Positions 1-7,249 of a DNA stretch of 64,000 nucleotides are shown piece after piece. The stretch is from Caulobacter flavus (GTDB taxonomy: Bacteria > Pseudomonadota > Alphaproteobacteria > Caulobacterales > Caulobacteraceae): positions 2,082,001-2,146,000 of the forward strand of contig NZ_CP026100.1 in NCBI RefSeq assembly GCF_003722335.1. The letters run 5' to 3'. Within the stretch, counting starts at the first letter, position 1. Each line of letters opens with the position of its first letter. The notes beneath the pieces were generated by a model. That model did no database searches, was not told the DNA's origin, and saw only the letters and a list, made by a program, of their open reading frames with translations. Made by a program: the position numbers and the translations under genes.

Positions 1-199
1 GCAGGGCGCGGCGGTGCTCGGGCGGCAGGTCGCGGCCGGCGGTCCACAGCGGCGGTCGCTGGGCCAGGGCGGCGGCGACCGGCGCCTCGCGGCGGGCCTC
101 GTGGCGCATCCAGGCCGCGCCGGCGATGCCGCCGACCAGGAACAGGTTCAGCGCGCCGGAGACTGCCAGGGCGACGATCAGGCGGCGGTCGGCGCTCAT
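1..199 (-). CDS. Periplasmic metal-sensor-like protein, N-terminus only
   Basis: Only the first 66 or so codons are inside the window; the gene runs off the left edge. The product starts MSADRRLIVALAVSGALNLF, giving a short basic N-terminus and one hydrophobic segment (about residues 7-30), then a charged stretch ending LPPEHRAAL. That layout, a membrane anchor followed by an LPPEHRAAL-type helix, resembles the CnrR/CpxP-like periplasmic heavy-metal sensor family often found with ECF sigma factors. The ATG overlaps the stop of the preceding gene (ATGA), so it is the last visible gene of a four-gene operon. Family membership is inferred from context and the N-terminus only. Confidence 0.6.
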   Translation of the reverse strand, partial: MSADRRLIVALAVSGALNLFLVGGIAGAAWMRHEARREAPVAAALAQRPPLWTAGRDLPPEHRRAL

Positions 200-639
200 A
201 GGTCGGTCGCCTCATCCTGGAGCTCGGGCGGGGCCTCGGTCGCCGCGTCGGGCTCTGTCGGGTCGTAGGCGGCGGCCAGGATGGCGTCGGCCCGGCGGTC
301 CAGCCGCTCGCCCGCGCCCGAGGCGACGCCGACCGCGACCCCGGCGACGGCGGCGGCGGCCAGGCCCATGCCCGCCGCCAGTCCGGCCCACCAGGCGACC
401 GCCGCGCGGCGCGGCCTGGGCGCGGCTTCCAGCAGCCGGCCGACCAGAGCCGCGTCGGCGGCCTGGGCCGGGGCCAGGTCGAGCAGCCGGTCGAGGTCGG
501 CCTCGGCGGCCAGCAGCGCGCCCAGCCGGATCGGATCGGCGGCGAGGGCCGCGCGGGCGGCTTCGCGCAGCTCCTGCGGCCAGCGGCCGATGTCGCCGCC
601 ATGGGCGGCCGCCAGTTCGGCGAAGCGATCGGGTGTCAT
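196..639 (-). CDS. One-TM protein, putative anti-sigma factor
   Basis: 147 residues. The cytoplasmic N-terminal part (1-75) is Ala-rich and helical, with the pattern RFAELAAAHGGDIGRWPQEL. One hydrophobic segment (about 82-105, WWAGLAAGMGLAAAAVAGVA) would cross the inner membrane, and the acidic C-terminal tail would be periplasmic. It lies 37 bp downstream of the ECF sigma gene and overlaps the next gene by 4 bp. Position and one-TM topology fit a membrane anti-sigma factor that holds the neighbouring sigma factor. I see no CHCC zinc motif, so it is not a classical ZAS-type anti-sigma; the role is inferred. Confidence 0.6.
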   Translation of the reverse strand: MTPDRFAELAAAHGGDIGRWPQELREAARAALAADPIRLGALLAAEADLDRLLDLAPAQAADAALVGRLLEAAPRPRRAAVAWWAGLAAGMGLAAAAVAGVAVGVASGAGERLDRRADAILAAAYDPTEPDAATEAPPELQDEATDL

Positions 640-676
640 GGTCGCGCGCCCTCCTTCGAGCTCATCGCCCGGATGA

Positions 677-1237
677 TCATCTGACCGCCTCCATCAGATC
701 GGCCAGGGCCGCGCGCAGGGCGCGCCGTCCCCGGCCCAGCAGGCTTTCCAGCGTCTCGACCGACACGCCCAGCAGGGCGGCGGCCTCCTTGTTGCCCAGG
801 CCCTGATGGTGGCACAGCACGATCGCCTCGCGCTGGCGCTCGGGCAGGGCGGCCAGCGCCCGCTCGATGCGGCCGCCGATCTGAACGCCCAGCAGCGCGC
901 CCTCGCCGTCGGGCGCGATGTCGGCCACCTCCGGGGGCTGGGCCATGGTCGTCTCCCGCCGTCGCCGCAGCCGGTCGCGGCACAGGTTTAGCGCCACGCG
1001 GTGCAGCCAGGTGTCGAAGCGGGCCTGGCCAGGACGCCACGAGGGCGCCTGCCTCCAGGCCCGCAGGAAGGTCTCCTGGGCCACGTCCTGGGCCTCGTCC
1101 GGGTCGGCCAGGAGCCGCCGGGCCAAGGCCAGAACGCGCGGCAGGCGAGCGTCCAGCAGGCGTCGCACGGCGGCCTGCTCGCCCCGTCCCACGCCTTCCA
1201 GCAACGCCAGGTCGGGGTCTTCCCCCTCGCTCGCCAA
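677..1237 (-). CDS. ECF-family RNA polymerase sigma factor
   Basis: 186 residues with the two ECF domains. Sigma-2 (about 10-90) shows DEAQDVAQETFLRAWRQ and the -10 recognition stretch FDTWLHRVALNLCRDRLRRR. Sigma-4 (about 120-180) shows LPERQREAIVLCHHQGLGNK and the HTH EAAALLGVSVETLESLLGRG. The reading frame is closed by a TGA just upstream, and the only early start is a TTG at 1237, preceded by GAGG at a suitable distance. A TTG start would keep expression low. It is flanked by the EF-hand gene upstream and the putative anti-sigma downstream on the same strand. It should direct polymerase to an extracytoplasmic-stress regulon; the signal is not visible, but the metal-sensor-like fourth gene suggests metals. 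Confidence 0.9.
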   Translation of the reverse strand: MASEGEDPDLALLEGVGRGEQAAVRRLLDARLPRVLALARRLLADPDEAQDVAQETFLRAWRQAPSWRPGQARFDTWLHRVALNLCRDRLRRRRETTMAQPPEVADIAPDGEGALLGVQIGGRIERALAALPERQREAIVLCHHQGLGNKEAAALLGVSVETLESLLGRGRRALRAALADLMEAVR

Positions 1238-1271
1238 GCCTCACCTCGTCACGCCAAGCCCATGTCGGCCG

Positions 1272-1679
1272 TCACATCATCGCCTTGGCCTTGCCGGCCG
1301 CGGCCTGTCGTTCGGCCGAGGTGAGCACGCCGTCGCCGTCGGCGTCCATCCGCTGGAAGCGCTTGGCGGCCATGCTCTCCAGTTCGGCGCGCGACAGGAA
1401 GCCGTCCTTGTCGGCGTCCACGCGGCCCCACAGGCGATCGCCGCGGCCGGCTTTGGCCCCTTGGGCCTTGGCGCCGTCGGCCTTCTTTTTCCGCATGGCC
1501 TCGAACTCGGTCTTCGACAGCTTGCCGTCCTTGTCGGCGTCCAGCTTGGCCAGCATCTGGGCCGCGCGCTGGCTCTGGAAGGCGGCGAGGGCTTCGCCGG
1601 CCGGCTTGGTCTGGGCCATGGCCGGCACGGCGCAGGCGGCGATCGAGGTCGCGGCGACCAGGGTGGTGAACGTCTTCAT
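1272..1679 (-). CDS. Secreted EF-hand calcium-binding protein
   Basis: 135 residues. The N-terminus MKTFTTLVAATSIAACAVPA with cleavage after AMA is a clear Sec signal peptide. Three EF-hand loops are visible: DADKDGKLSKTEF, DADKDGFLSRAEL and DADGDGVLTSAE, each with the acidic positions 1, 3 and 5 needed for Ca2+. The region between them is Lys-rich. It is the first gene of the ECF-sigma operon (34 bp before the sigma start). EF-hand proteins of this kind are periplasmic; that it takes part in sensing with the ECF system is inference. Its upstream region is occupied by repeat copy A. Confidence 0.85.
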   Translation of the reverse strand: MKTFTTLVAATSIAACAVPAMAQTKPAGEALAAFQSQRAAQMLAKLDADKDGKLSKTEFEAMRKKKADGAKAQGAKAGRGDRLWGRVDADKDGFLSRAELESMAAKRFQRMDADGDGVLTSAERQAAAGKAKAMM

Positions 1680-1760
1680 CGAATGCTCCGGGTGTAGGGA
1701 ATGGCCCGTCCTTCAGGAGCTTCAACGGGGCAGGGCGGGGTTTCCGTCGCTGACCGCAAG

Positions 1761-2011
1761 ATCCTCCCCCTGAAGGGGGAGGTGTCGGCGAAGCCGACGG
1801 AGGGGGAAGTGGGCTGACTGTCAGCGTTTCGAAAGCTGAAAACGGCCCCCCTCCGGCCCTTCGGGCCACCTCCCCCCAGAGGGGGACTGTTGCGAAATTC
1901 GGAACGTCGAAGAACAGACCAGAATCTGTTCGAGAACAGTTCGGAATCAAAAGGGGAAAGTCGTTCTCGTTTTACCCCATTATGCAACGATCCCCCAGAG
2001 GGGGAGGATCT
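1761..2011. repeat. Structured intergenic repeat, copy A
   Basis: About 250 bp, nearly identical in reverse complement to 15244-15491. Each end carries a palindrome of the CCTCCCCCTGAAGGGGGAGG type, and the centre (about 1880-1990) is less symmetrical and AT-richer. It lies between the glnE stop and the EF-hand start, so the promoter of the ECF operon must be inside or just downstream of it. A second short GTCGGCGAAGCCGAC palindrome follows at about 2030-2044. Confidence 0.9.
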
Positions 2012-2062
2012 AAAGCGCCAAGATGAGCTGTCGGCGAAGCCGACTGAGGGGGTCTTGCCCCC

Positions 2063-4939
2063 CTACCGCACCACGTCCTCGAACGCCTTCCGGGCTTCCG
2101 CCTTCGCCTTGACCAGCTTGGTCTTCAGCGAGCGGAACTGGGTGACGTGGCCGGCGCGGGCCAGCAGGGCGCGGAAGGCCTTGGGCTCGCTCTCGGGATC
2201 GTCGCCGTTCTCCAGCGCCACCTTGATCAGTTGCGACAGGTCCTGCTCCAGCCGCCAGGCCGACAGGGCCGCGGTCAGGGACGCCTTGTCGGCCAGGCCC
2301 GCCTCGATCAGGGCCGACAGGGCCTCGCCTGTGTTCTGGGCCAGCGGGCCGCCATCTGGTCCGTGGGCCAGTTGCAGGAACTGGGCGATGAACTCGATGT
2401 CCACGAGGCCGCCGGGCTCGAGCTTCAGGTCCCAGGGACCCTTGCCCGGCCGCTCGCGCTCCATCAGCTCGCGCATTTCCAGCACGTCGGCGGCGGTCTT
2501 GGCCACGTCGCGCGGGCGGCGCAGGGCGGCCTCGATCGTGCCTTCCGCCCGCGCCTTGAACGCCGGCGAGCTGGCCCAGATCACCCGGGCGCGGGTCAGG
2601 GCCAGCAACTCCCAGGTCTCGCACTCGCGCTCGTAATAGTCCTCGAAGGCGGTGAAGCTGACCGCCACCGGCCCCTTGCTGCCCGAGGGACGCAGCTTGA
2701 GGTCCACCTCGTAGAGCGTGCCCTCGGCGGTCGGCGCCGACAGGGCCGAGGCCAGTCGCTGGGTGAAGCGGGCGTAGAAGACGTCGGCGCTCCAGCCCTT
2801 GATCTCGGATGCGCCGGCCGGTTCGTCTGCGGCGTACAGCGTCATCAGGTCGAGGTCGGACTTGGCGGTCATCTCGCGCGAGCCGGCCTTGCCCAGGGCG
2901 ACCACGGCCACCTGGCCGGGGAAGGCGCCGCCCAGCCGCTCGGCCTCGGCCAGGGCGGCGGGCGCCAGGCCGCCGACGATCAGGTCGCCCAGGTCGGCGA
3001 AGGCGCGGCCCACGTCGCGGGCGTCGGCCGTGCCGCTCATCACCCGCACGCCGATGCGGAAGGCCTGGTCGCGAAACAGCCGCCGGGCCGCGTCCATCGA
3101 CGGCTCGAACTCGCTGGGATCCCAGGGAACCTCGGCCGGCATCTCCATCGGGCCGAAGAAGGCCGGGTCGAGCAGGGCGTCCAGCGCCGTCGGCCGGCGG
3201 GCCAGGGTGGCGGCCAGGCGCGGCGCGAAGGCCATCACCTGCACCACCAGCTCGAACAGGCGCGGCTGGGCCAGGAACAGCGACTGGATCTGCACGCCCG
3301 AGCTCAGCGAGGCGAAGAAGTCGGCGAAGCGGTTGAAGGCCGCGTCCGGCGCGCCCGTGGCGTTGGCGGCGTCCAGCAGGCGCGGGGCCAGGCGGGTGAA
3401 GAGCTCGCGGCCGCGCTCGGTGCGGGTGGCGGCGATGTGGCCGTGGTGCCAGCCGCGGATGGTGGCGGCCACCCGCTCCGGCGAGGAAAAGCCCATGCGC
3501 TTGAGCGTGGCCAGGGTTTCGGGATCGTCCTCGACGCCGGTGAAGACCAGGCTGCCGAAGCGCGACGACAGCTCCTCCTCGCCCTTGAAGAGGGCGCCGT
3601 AGCGCTGGTTGACGCCCTTCAGCATCTTGCCGACGGCGGCGTCGAAGCTGCGCAGATTGCCCTGGCCCCACAGGGCGGCGACCCTTTTGCGGTCGGAGTC
3701 GGACTCCGGCAGCTTGTGGGTCTGGTCGTCGGCGATCATCTGGGCACGGTGCTCCAGGGCGCGCAGGTCGTGATAGGCGGCGGTCAGGTACGCGCAGTCC
3801 TCCGGCGTCACGTGGCCGGCGTCGCGCAGGGCGGCCAGGGCGTCCAGGGTGCGCGGGCTGCGCAGGTCAGGGTGGCGGCCGCCCAGGATCAGCTGCTGGG
3901 TCTGGACGAAGAACTCGATCTCGCGGATGCCGCCGCGTCCCAGCTTCAGGTCCGCGCCCTTGGCCTCCAGCCGCTCGTCCACCTTGTAGGCGTGGATCTG
4001 GCGCTTGATGGAGTGGATGTCGGCGATGGCGGCGAAGTCGAGGTTGCGCCGCCAGATGAACGGCTGCAGCTCGGTCAGGAAGGCCTCGCCGCGCGCGATG
4101 TCGCCGGCGGCGATACGGGCCTTGATGTGGGCCGCCCGCTCCCAGTTCTGGCCGACGCTCTCGTAGTAGTCCAAGGCCGCGTCGATCGGCATGGCCGGCG
4201 GGGTCGAACTGGGATCGGGACGCAGGCGCAGGTCGATGCGGAAGACGTAGCCGTCGGCGGTGCGCTCGGCCAGCATCCGGCCCAGGTGCTGGGTCAGGCG
4301 CACGGCCACGCCCTGCGGCTCGGTCCCCTCGCTGACCGGCAAGGTCTCGGGCGCGTAGAAGATCGAGAAGTCGATGTCGCTGGAATAGTTCAGCTCGTAG
4401 GCGCCGTGCTTTCCCATGGCGATGCAGAACAGGCCGGGGATCGCCCCCTCGGGGCCGTCGCCCACATGGGTCAGCGCCCCGCGCGCCACCTCGACTCTCG
4501 CGGCCTGGGCCAGGGCGGCGTTGAGGCTGGCGTCGGCGAAGCGGGTGAGGGCGCCGGTCACCGCGTCCAGGTCCCAGACTGCGCCGAGGTCGCACAGCGC
4601 GGTCAGCAGGTGCAGGTCGGCCTTCAGTTCACGGAGGGCCTTGCGGGCGGTCTCGAAGTCGGGCTCGGCGGCGACGGCCTCGGCGGCCGCCAGGATATGG
4701 GCGAGGCGTTCCTGCGGATCGCTGTCCAGGATCGTGGGCAGGCGCACGCCGTCGCGGCGGGCCAGGCCGGCCAGATAGGGGCTGGCGGCGAACACCGGGG
4801 CCAGGGCCGGCCAGACCGCGTCGACGCCGGCCATCCGCTCGCCCGTCCGCTTGGCGATCATCTCGTGGGCGCGGTCGGCCGCCTTGTCGTCGACGACCGG
4901 GCCGCAGGGCGCGAGGCGGGGAGCGAGCAGATGAGTCAT
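2063..4939 (-). CDS. glnE: Bifunctional glutamine synthetase adenylyltransferase/adenylyl-removing enzyme
   Basis: 958 residues, the family's normal size. GlnE attaches AMP to, and removes it from, glutamine synthetase, tuning ammonium assimilation in the cytoplasm. Two nucleotidyltransferase modules are visible: the N-terminal one with GKHGAYELNYSSDIDF (about 175) and the C-terminal one with GKAGSREMTAKSDLDL (about 681). Each has the G-x-x-E and SDxD metal-binding residues and is followed by a helical domain; LGRGGIREIEFFVQ and LEPGGLVDIEFIAQ mark the two repeats. The start at 4939 (MTHLLAPRL) is preferred over one 24 codons upstream because the longer version would overlap the blaI promoter. 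It is transcribed alone, divergent from blaI. Confidence 0.97.
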   Translation of the reverse strand: MTHLLAPRLAPCGPVVDDKAADRAHEMIAKRTGERMAGVDAVWPALAPVFAASPYLAGLARRDGVRLPTILDSDPQERLAHILAAAEAVAAEPDFETARKALRELKADLHLLTALCDLGAVWDLDAVTGALTRFADASLNAALAQAARVEVARGALTHVGDGPEGAIPGLFCIAMGKHGAYELNYSSDIDFSIFYAPETLPVSEGTEPQGVAVRLTQHLGRMLAERTADGYVFRIDLRLRPDPSSTPPAMPIDAALDYYESVGQNWERAAHIKARIAAGDIARGEAFLTELQPFIWRRNLDFAAIADIHSIKRQIHAYKVDERLEAKGADLKLGRGGIREIEFFVQTQQLILGGRHPDLRSPRTLDALAALRDAGHVTPEDCAYLTAAYHDLRALEHRAQMIADDQTHKLPESDSDRKRVAALWGQGNLRSFDAAVGKMLKGVNQRYGALFKGEEELSSRFGSLVFTGVEDDPETLATLKRMGFSSPERVAATIRGWHHGHIAATRTERGRELFTRLAPRLLDAANATGAPDAAFNRFADFFASLSSGVQIQSLFLAQPRLFELVVQVMAFAPRLAATLARRPTALDALLDPAFFGPMEMPAEVPWDPSEFEPSMDAARRLFRDQAFRIGVRVMSGTADARDVGRAFADLGDLIVGGLAPAALAEAERLGGAFPGQVAVVALGKAGSREMTAKSDLDLMTLYAADEPAGASEIKGWSADVFYARFTQRLASALSAPTAEGTLYEVDLKLRPSGSKGPVAVSFTAFEDYYERECETWELLALTRARVIWASSPAFKARAEGTIEAALRRPRDVAKTAADVLEMRELMERERPGKGPWDLKLEPGGLVDIEFIAQFLQLAHGPDGGPLAQNTGEALSALIEAGLADKASLTAALSAWRLEQDLSQLIKVALENGDDPESEPKAFRALLARAGHVTQFRSLKTKLVKAKAEARKAFEDVVR

Positions 4940-4993
4940 GGCGCGCACTCTTAACCGACTGCCCGCGTCCGCCAAGCATCGCTTGACGGCTTC

Positions 4994-5008
4994 ATTTACG
5001 GGCGTAAT
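4994..5008. promoter_or_regulatory. BlaI-type operator in the blaI promoter
   Basis: The dyad TTAC-GGGC-GTAA (4996-5007) overlaps the presumed -10 region of blaI; a TTGACG -35-like hexamer lies at 4983-4988. The same TTAC-N4-GTAA dyad occurs at 6461-6472. BlaI/MecI/CopY repressors are known to bind TACA-N2-TGTA-like dyads, so autorepression is likely. Confidence 0.55.
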
Positions 5009-5037
5009 CATCCAGGCCAGTAGAGCAGCGGACAGCC

Positions 5038-5406
5038 ATGAGCATCACCCAAGCCGAAAGCCACGTCATGGAAGCGCTCTGGACCCAGAGCCCCCTGACC
5101 GTCGAGGAGATCCTGGAAGCCGTCGCCGGTCCGCAAGGCTGGGGCGAGGCCACGGTCAAGACGCTGATCAACCGCCTGCTCAAGCGCAAGGCCATCGAGT
5201 CGCGCCGCATCGACGGCCGCGTCCGCTACGTGCCGATCGTCAGTCGCGCCGAATATCTGCAGACCGAGAGCCAGGGCCTGCTGGACCGCCTGTTCGAAGG
5301 CCGTCTGACGCCGCTGGTCGCCCATTTCGCCAAGCACCGCTCGCTGTCGCCCGACGAGGTCAAGCAGCTGAAGCAGCTGATCGCGGAGCTGGACGATGCT
5401 GGTTGA
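5038..5406 (+). CDS. blaI: BlaI/MecI/CopY-family transcriptional repressor
   Basis: 122 residues, typical size. Residues 1-75 form the winged helix (ITQAESHVMEALWTQSPLTV, then GWGEATVKTLINRLLKRKAI, the recognition helix); residues 80-122 form the helical dimerisation part. In classical systems the partner protease cleaves this protein and lifts repression. Here the next gene overlaps its stop by 11 bp and encodes an M56 protease, so the pair is intact. Regulation is probably autogenous through the dyad at 4996-5007. No beta-lactamase gene is adjacent; the inducing signal is unknown. Confidence 0.9.
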   Translation: MSITQAESHVMEALWTQSPLTVEEILEAVAGPQGWGEATVKTLINRLLKRKAIESRRIDGRVRYVPIVSRAEYLQTESQGLLDRLFEGRLTPLVAHFAKHRSLSPDEVKQLKQLIAELDDAG

Positions 5407-6304
5407 GCTGCTGGCCGTCACCCTCCTGAGGGCCCAGCTGGCGGCCGCCGCAGGCGTGCTGGTCGTCCTGGCGCTGCGCGTTCCGGTCCGCCGGCTGGTC
5501 GGCGCCGAGGCGGCCTACAAGCTGTGGCGCCTGGCGCCGATCGCGGCCCTGGTCAGCGTGTTTCCGAGCCTGTCGGAAGCCCTGAAGGCGGGCAGCGCCG
5601 CCCAGCCGCCCGAGCGTCTGCTGGCCGTGGCCATGCTGGCGGTGTGGATCGTCGGGGTCGTCGGCCTGGCTGGCTTCATCGCCTTGGGCGAGCGGGCCTT
5701 CCGCCGCCGCGCCCGCGCCGGGCTGGAAGGACCGGCGGTCATGGGCGTGTTCTGCCCGCGCCTGGTCATTCCGCGCGACTTCGCCCAACGCTTCACCGCC
5801 GACGAGCGCGAACTGGTTCTGGCCCACGAGCGCGCCCACATGCGGCGCGGCGATCCGCGCGGCAACCTGATCATTACCGTCCTGCAGGTGCTGGGCTGGC
5901 TGAACCCCTTCGTCCATCTGGGCGCGGCGATCGCCCGCCTGGACCAGGAAATCGCCTGCGACGGCGACGTCGTCGCCCTGCATCCCAAGGCCCGCAAGCG
6001 CTATGCCGAAACCCTGATGAAGGCCCACGCCTGCACGGCGGCCTCGCCCCTGGCCTGCGCCTTCGGCCGCCATCCGCTGGTCGCCCGCGTGCGGGTGCTG
6101 GCTGGGCCCGGCCCAGTCGCCGCCGAGGGGCTGACAGTCACCATCGCCGCCCTGACGGTCATGACCGTGCTGGCGGTCTGGACCCTGGCGCCGCGCGGCC
6201 TGGACGTGCCGGCCTTCCGCGTGCCCGGCGGCACCGCCCGCCTGTTCGTCGATGGCGTCACCCCGCCGCCACTGCACCGCAACGTCGACACAACGGCGCG
6301 GTAG
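5396..6304 (+). CDS. M56 (BlaR1/MecR1-like) membrane metallopeptidase
   Basis: 302 residues, with hydrophobic segments at about 5-22, 38-55, 75-98 and a last one near 245-265. The zinc-protease motif HERAH is at about residues 143-147 (LAHERAHMRRGDP), with a downstream acidic partner in RLDQEIACDGDVV, as in BlaR1. It lacks the long C-terminal penicillin-sensor domain of true BlaR1: only about 40 residues follow the last TM. It is therefore a stand-alone M56 protease, presumably activated by another signal and cleaving the adjacent BlaI. It is translationally coupled to blaI (overlapping start). Confidence 0.88.
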   Translation: MLVELLAVTLLRAQLAAAAGVLVVLALRVPVRRLVGAEAAYKLWRLAPIAALVSVFPSLSEALKAGSAAQPPERLLAVAMLAVWIVGVVGLAGFIALGERAFRRRARAGLEGPAVMGVFCPRLVIPRDFAQRFTADERELVLAHERAHMRRGDPRGNLIITVLQVLGWLNPFVHLGAAIARLDQEIACDGDVVALHPKARKRYAETLMKAHACTAASPLACAFGRHPLVARVRVLAGPGPVAAEGLTVTIAALTVMTVLAVWTLAPRGLDVPAFRVPGGTARLFVDGVTPPPLHRNVDTTAR

Positions 6305-6329
6305 GGGGCTTTCTGCTCTCCCAAGATCC

Positions 6330-6434
6330 GTCATCCCGGAAAGCACGCAGGGCTTGTCCGGGACCCAGGGGACGGGGCTCGGTTGTTGAGTTATCCGCCC
6401 GATGGTGGTCGGCGCGGTGCGGCCGGGATGACGA
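6330..6434. repeat. Palindromic intergenic repeat (GTCATCCCGG family)
   Basis: Begins GTCATCCCGG and ends CCGGGATGAC, with an internal CCGGGACCCAGG, so the RNA would fold into a long hairpin. A second member is at 13552-13650. It lies just downstream of the M56 gene and may act as its transcription end. Confidence 0.8.
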
Positions 6435-6446
6435 CTGAAGGGACGG

Positions 6447-6474
6447 TTGAACTTATAGAATTACACATGTAATC
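6447..6474 (+). promoter_or_regulatory. Promoter with BlaI-type operator before the 6504 gene
   Basis: The perfect dyad ATTAC-ACAT-GTAAT is at 6460-6473 (core TACA-CA-TGTA, the classical BlaI/MecI/CopY box). A TTGAAC -35-like hexamer at 6447-6452 lies 16 bp before GTAATC (6469-6474), the same layout as at blaI. This makes the 6504 gene a likely BlaI target. Confidence 0.55.
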
Positions 6475-6503
6475 TTTCCTCTCGATCAGAGAGGTAGATC
6501 ACC

Positions 6504-7061
6504 GTGTCGTTCGTCCTGCCCGTTCCCGACGCCCATGTGGGCCGCAAGCGCGGCGCGGCCTTGGCCTGGCGCATCCTCGGCCTCGTCATGGTCGCTTCGA
6601 TGCTGGCGGCCCTGGGCTACGGGATCTTCGACTTCATCCGGTTCGAGCGGGCCATGGGCGCGCTGCCGCCCGCCCAGGGGAAGGCGCTGGAGCCGGCCCG
6701 CCGCCAGGCGGTCCAGCGATGGGCTGTGGTGCGGCCCGCCCTCGTCGCCCGCCTGAAGCAGTCGCGAGAACTGGAGCTGGGCGGGGTATGGATGACGCGG
6801 ACGGGGCGGGTCTGCGGCGTCGTCAACGGCAAGACCAGCTTCGGCGGTTTCACCGGCATGACCCGGTTCTATACCGACGGCGACTCGCCAGTGTTCCCCT
6901 ATGACGACAAGGGACGCTTCCGCGAGACCTGGCATCAATGTGATCGCGACCGCTGGGCGGTGATCCGCCAGGGCTCGGACGAGACGGGCTTCTGCGCCAC
7001 CAGGTTCGGCCAGACCCGCTGCCGGGTAGTGCGCCGCCAGGCGACGACGATGCCGAGGTGA
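6504..7061 (+). CDS. One-TM exported protein of unknown function
   Basis: 185 residues, family not recognised. A basic stretch (GRKRG) precedes one hydrophobic segment (about 21-44), so the rest (45-185) should lie in the periplasm. That part contains four cysteines (VCGVVNG, HQCDRD, GFCATR, TRCRVV), which could form two disulfides. The GAGAGG about 10 bp before the ATG serves as ribosome site. The promoter carries a BlaI-type dyad, so the gene probably responds to the same signal as the BlaI/M56 pair. No enzymatic motif is visible. Confidence 0.75.
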   Translation: MSFVLPVPDAHVGRKRGAALAWRILGLVMVASMLAALGYGIFDFIRFERAMGALPPAQGKALEPARRQAVQRWAVVRPALVARLKQSRELELGGVWMTRTGRVCGVVNGKTSFGGFTGMTRFYTDGDSPVFPYDDKGRFRETWHQCDRDRWAVIRQGSDETGFCATRFGQTRCRVVRRQATTMPR

Positions 7062-7071
7062 GGGGCGGGAA

Positions 7072-7157
7072 CCTCGCCCTTCGACAAGCTCAGGGTGAGG
7101 TTCCTCTAGCCTCGGCGTCTGCTGTGGTCCTCATCCTGAGCCTGTCGAAGGGCGAGG
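7072..7157. repeat. Inverted repeat, CCTTCGACAAGCTCAGG type
   Basis: Two 29-nt arms, 7072-7100 and 7129-7157, are near-perfect reverse complements separated by 28 nt. The arm core CCTTCGACAAGCTCAGG is a common dispersed palindrome of alphaproteobacterial intergenic regions. It lies between the convergent ends of the 6504 gene and the TonB receptor. Confidence 0.85.
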
Positions 7158-7176
7158 ACCACGCGCCCGTTCCCCA

Positions 7177-7216
7177 AAAGAAAACCCGCGCCGCCCTGGA
7201 AGGAGAGCGACGCGGG
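7177..7216 (-). terminator. Rho-independent terminator of the TonB receptor
   Basis: On the minus strand CCCGCG (7216-7211) pairs with CGCGGG (7190-7185) and is followed by TTTTCTTTT (7184-7176). It lies about 35 bp past the receptor's stop codon. Confidence 0.8.
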
Positions 7217-7249
7217 CTGCCTAGGCGCCGGGGGGAGGTAGGATCGCGC

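Noticed and set aside
2147..4954. Long plus-strand frame opposite glnE
   Set aside because: Gln/Gly/Leu-rich translation typical of the antisense of a high-GC gene; glnE is unambiguous on the other strand.
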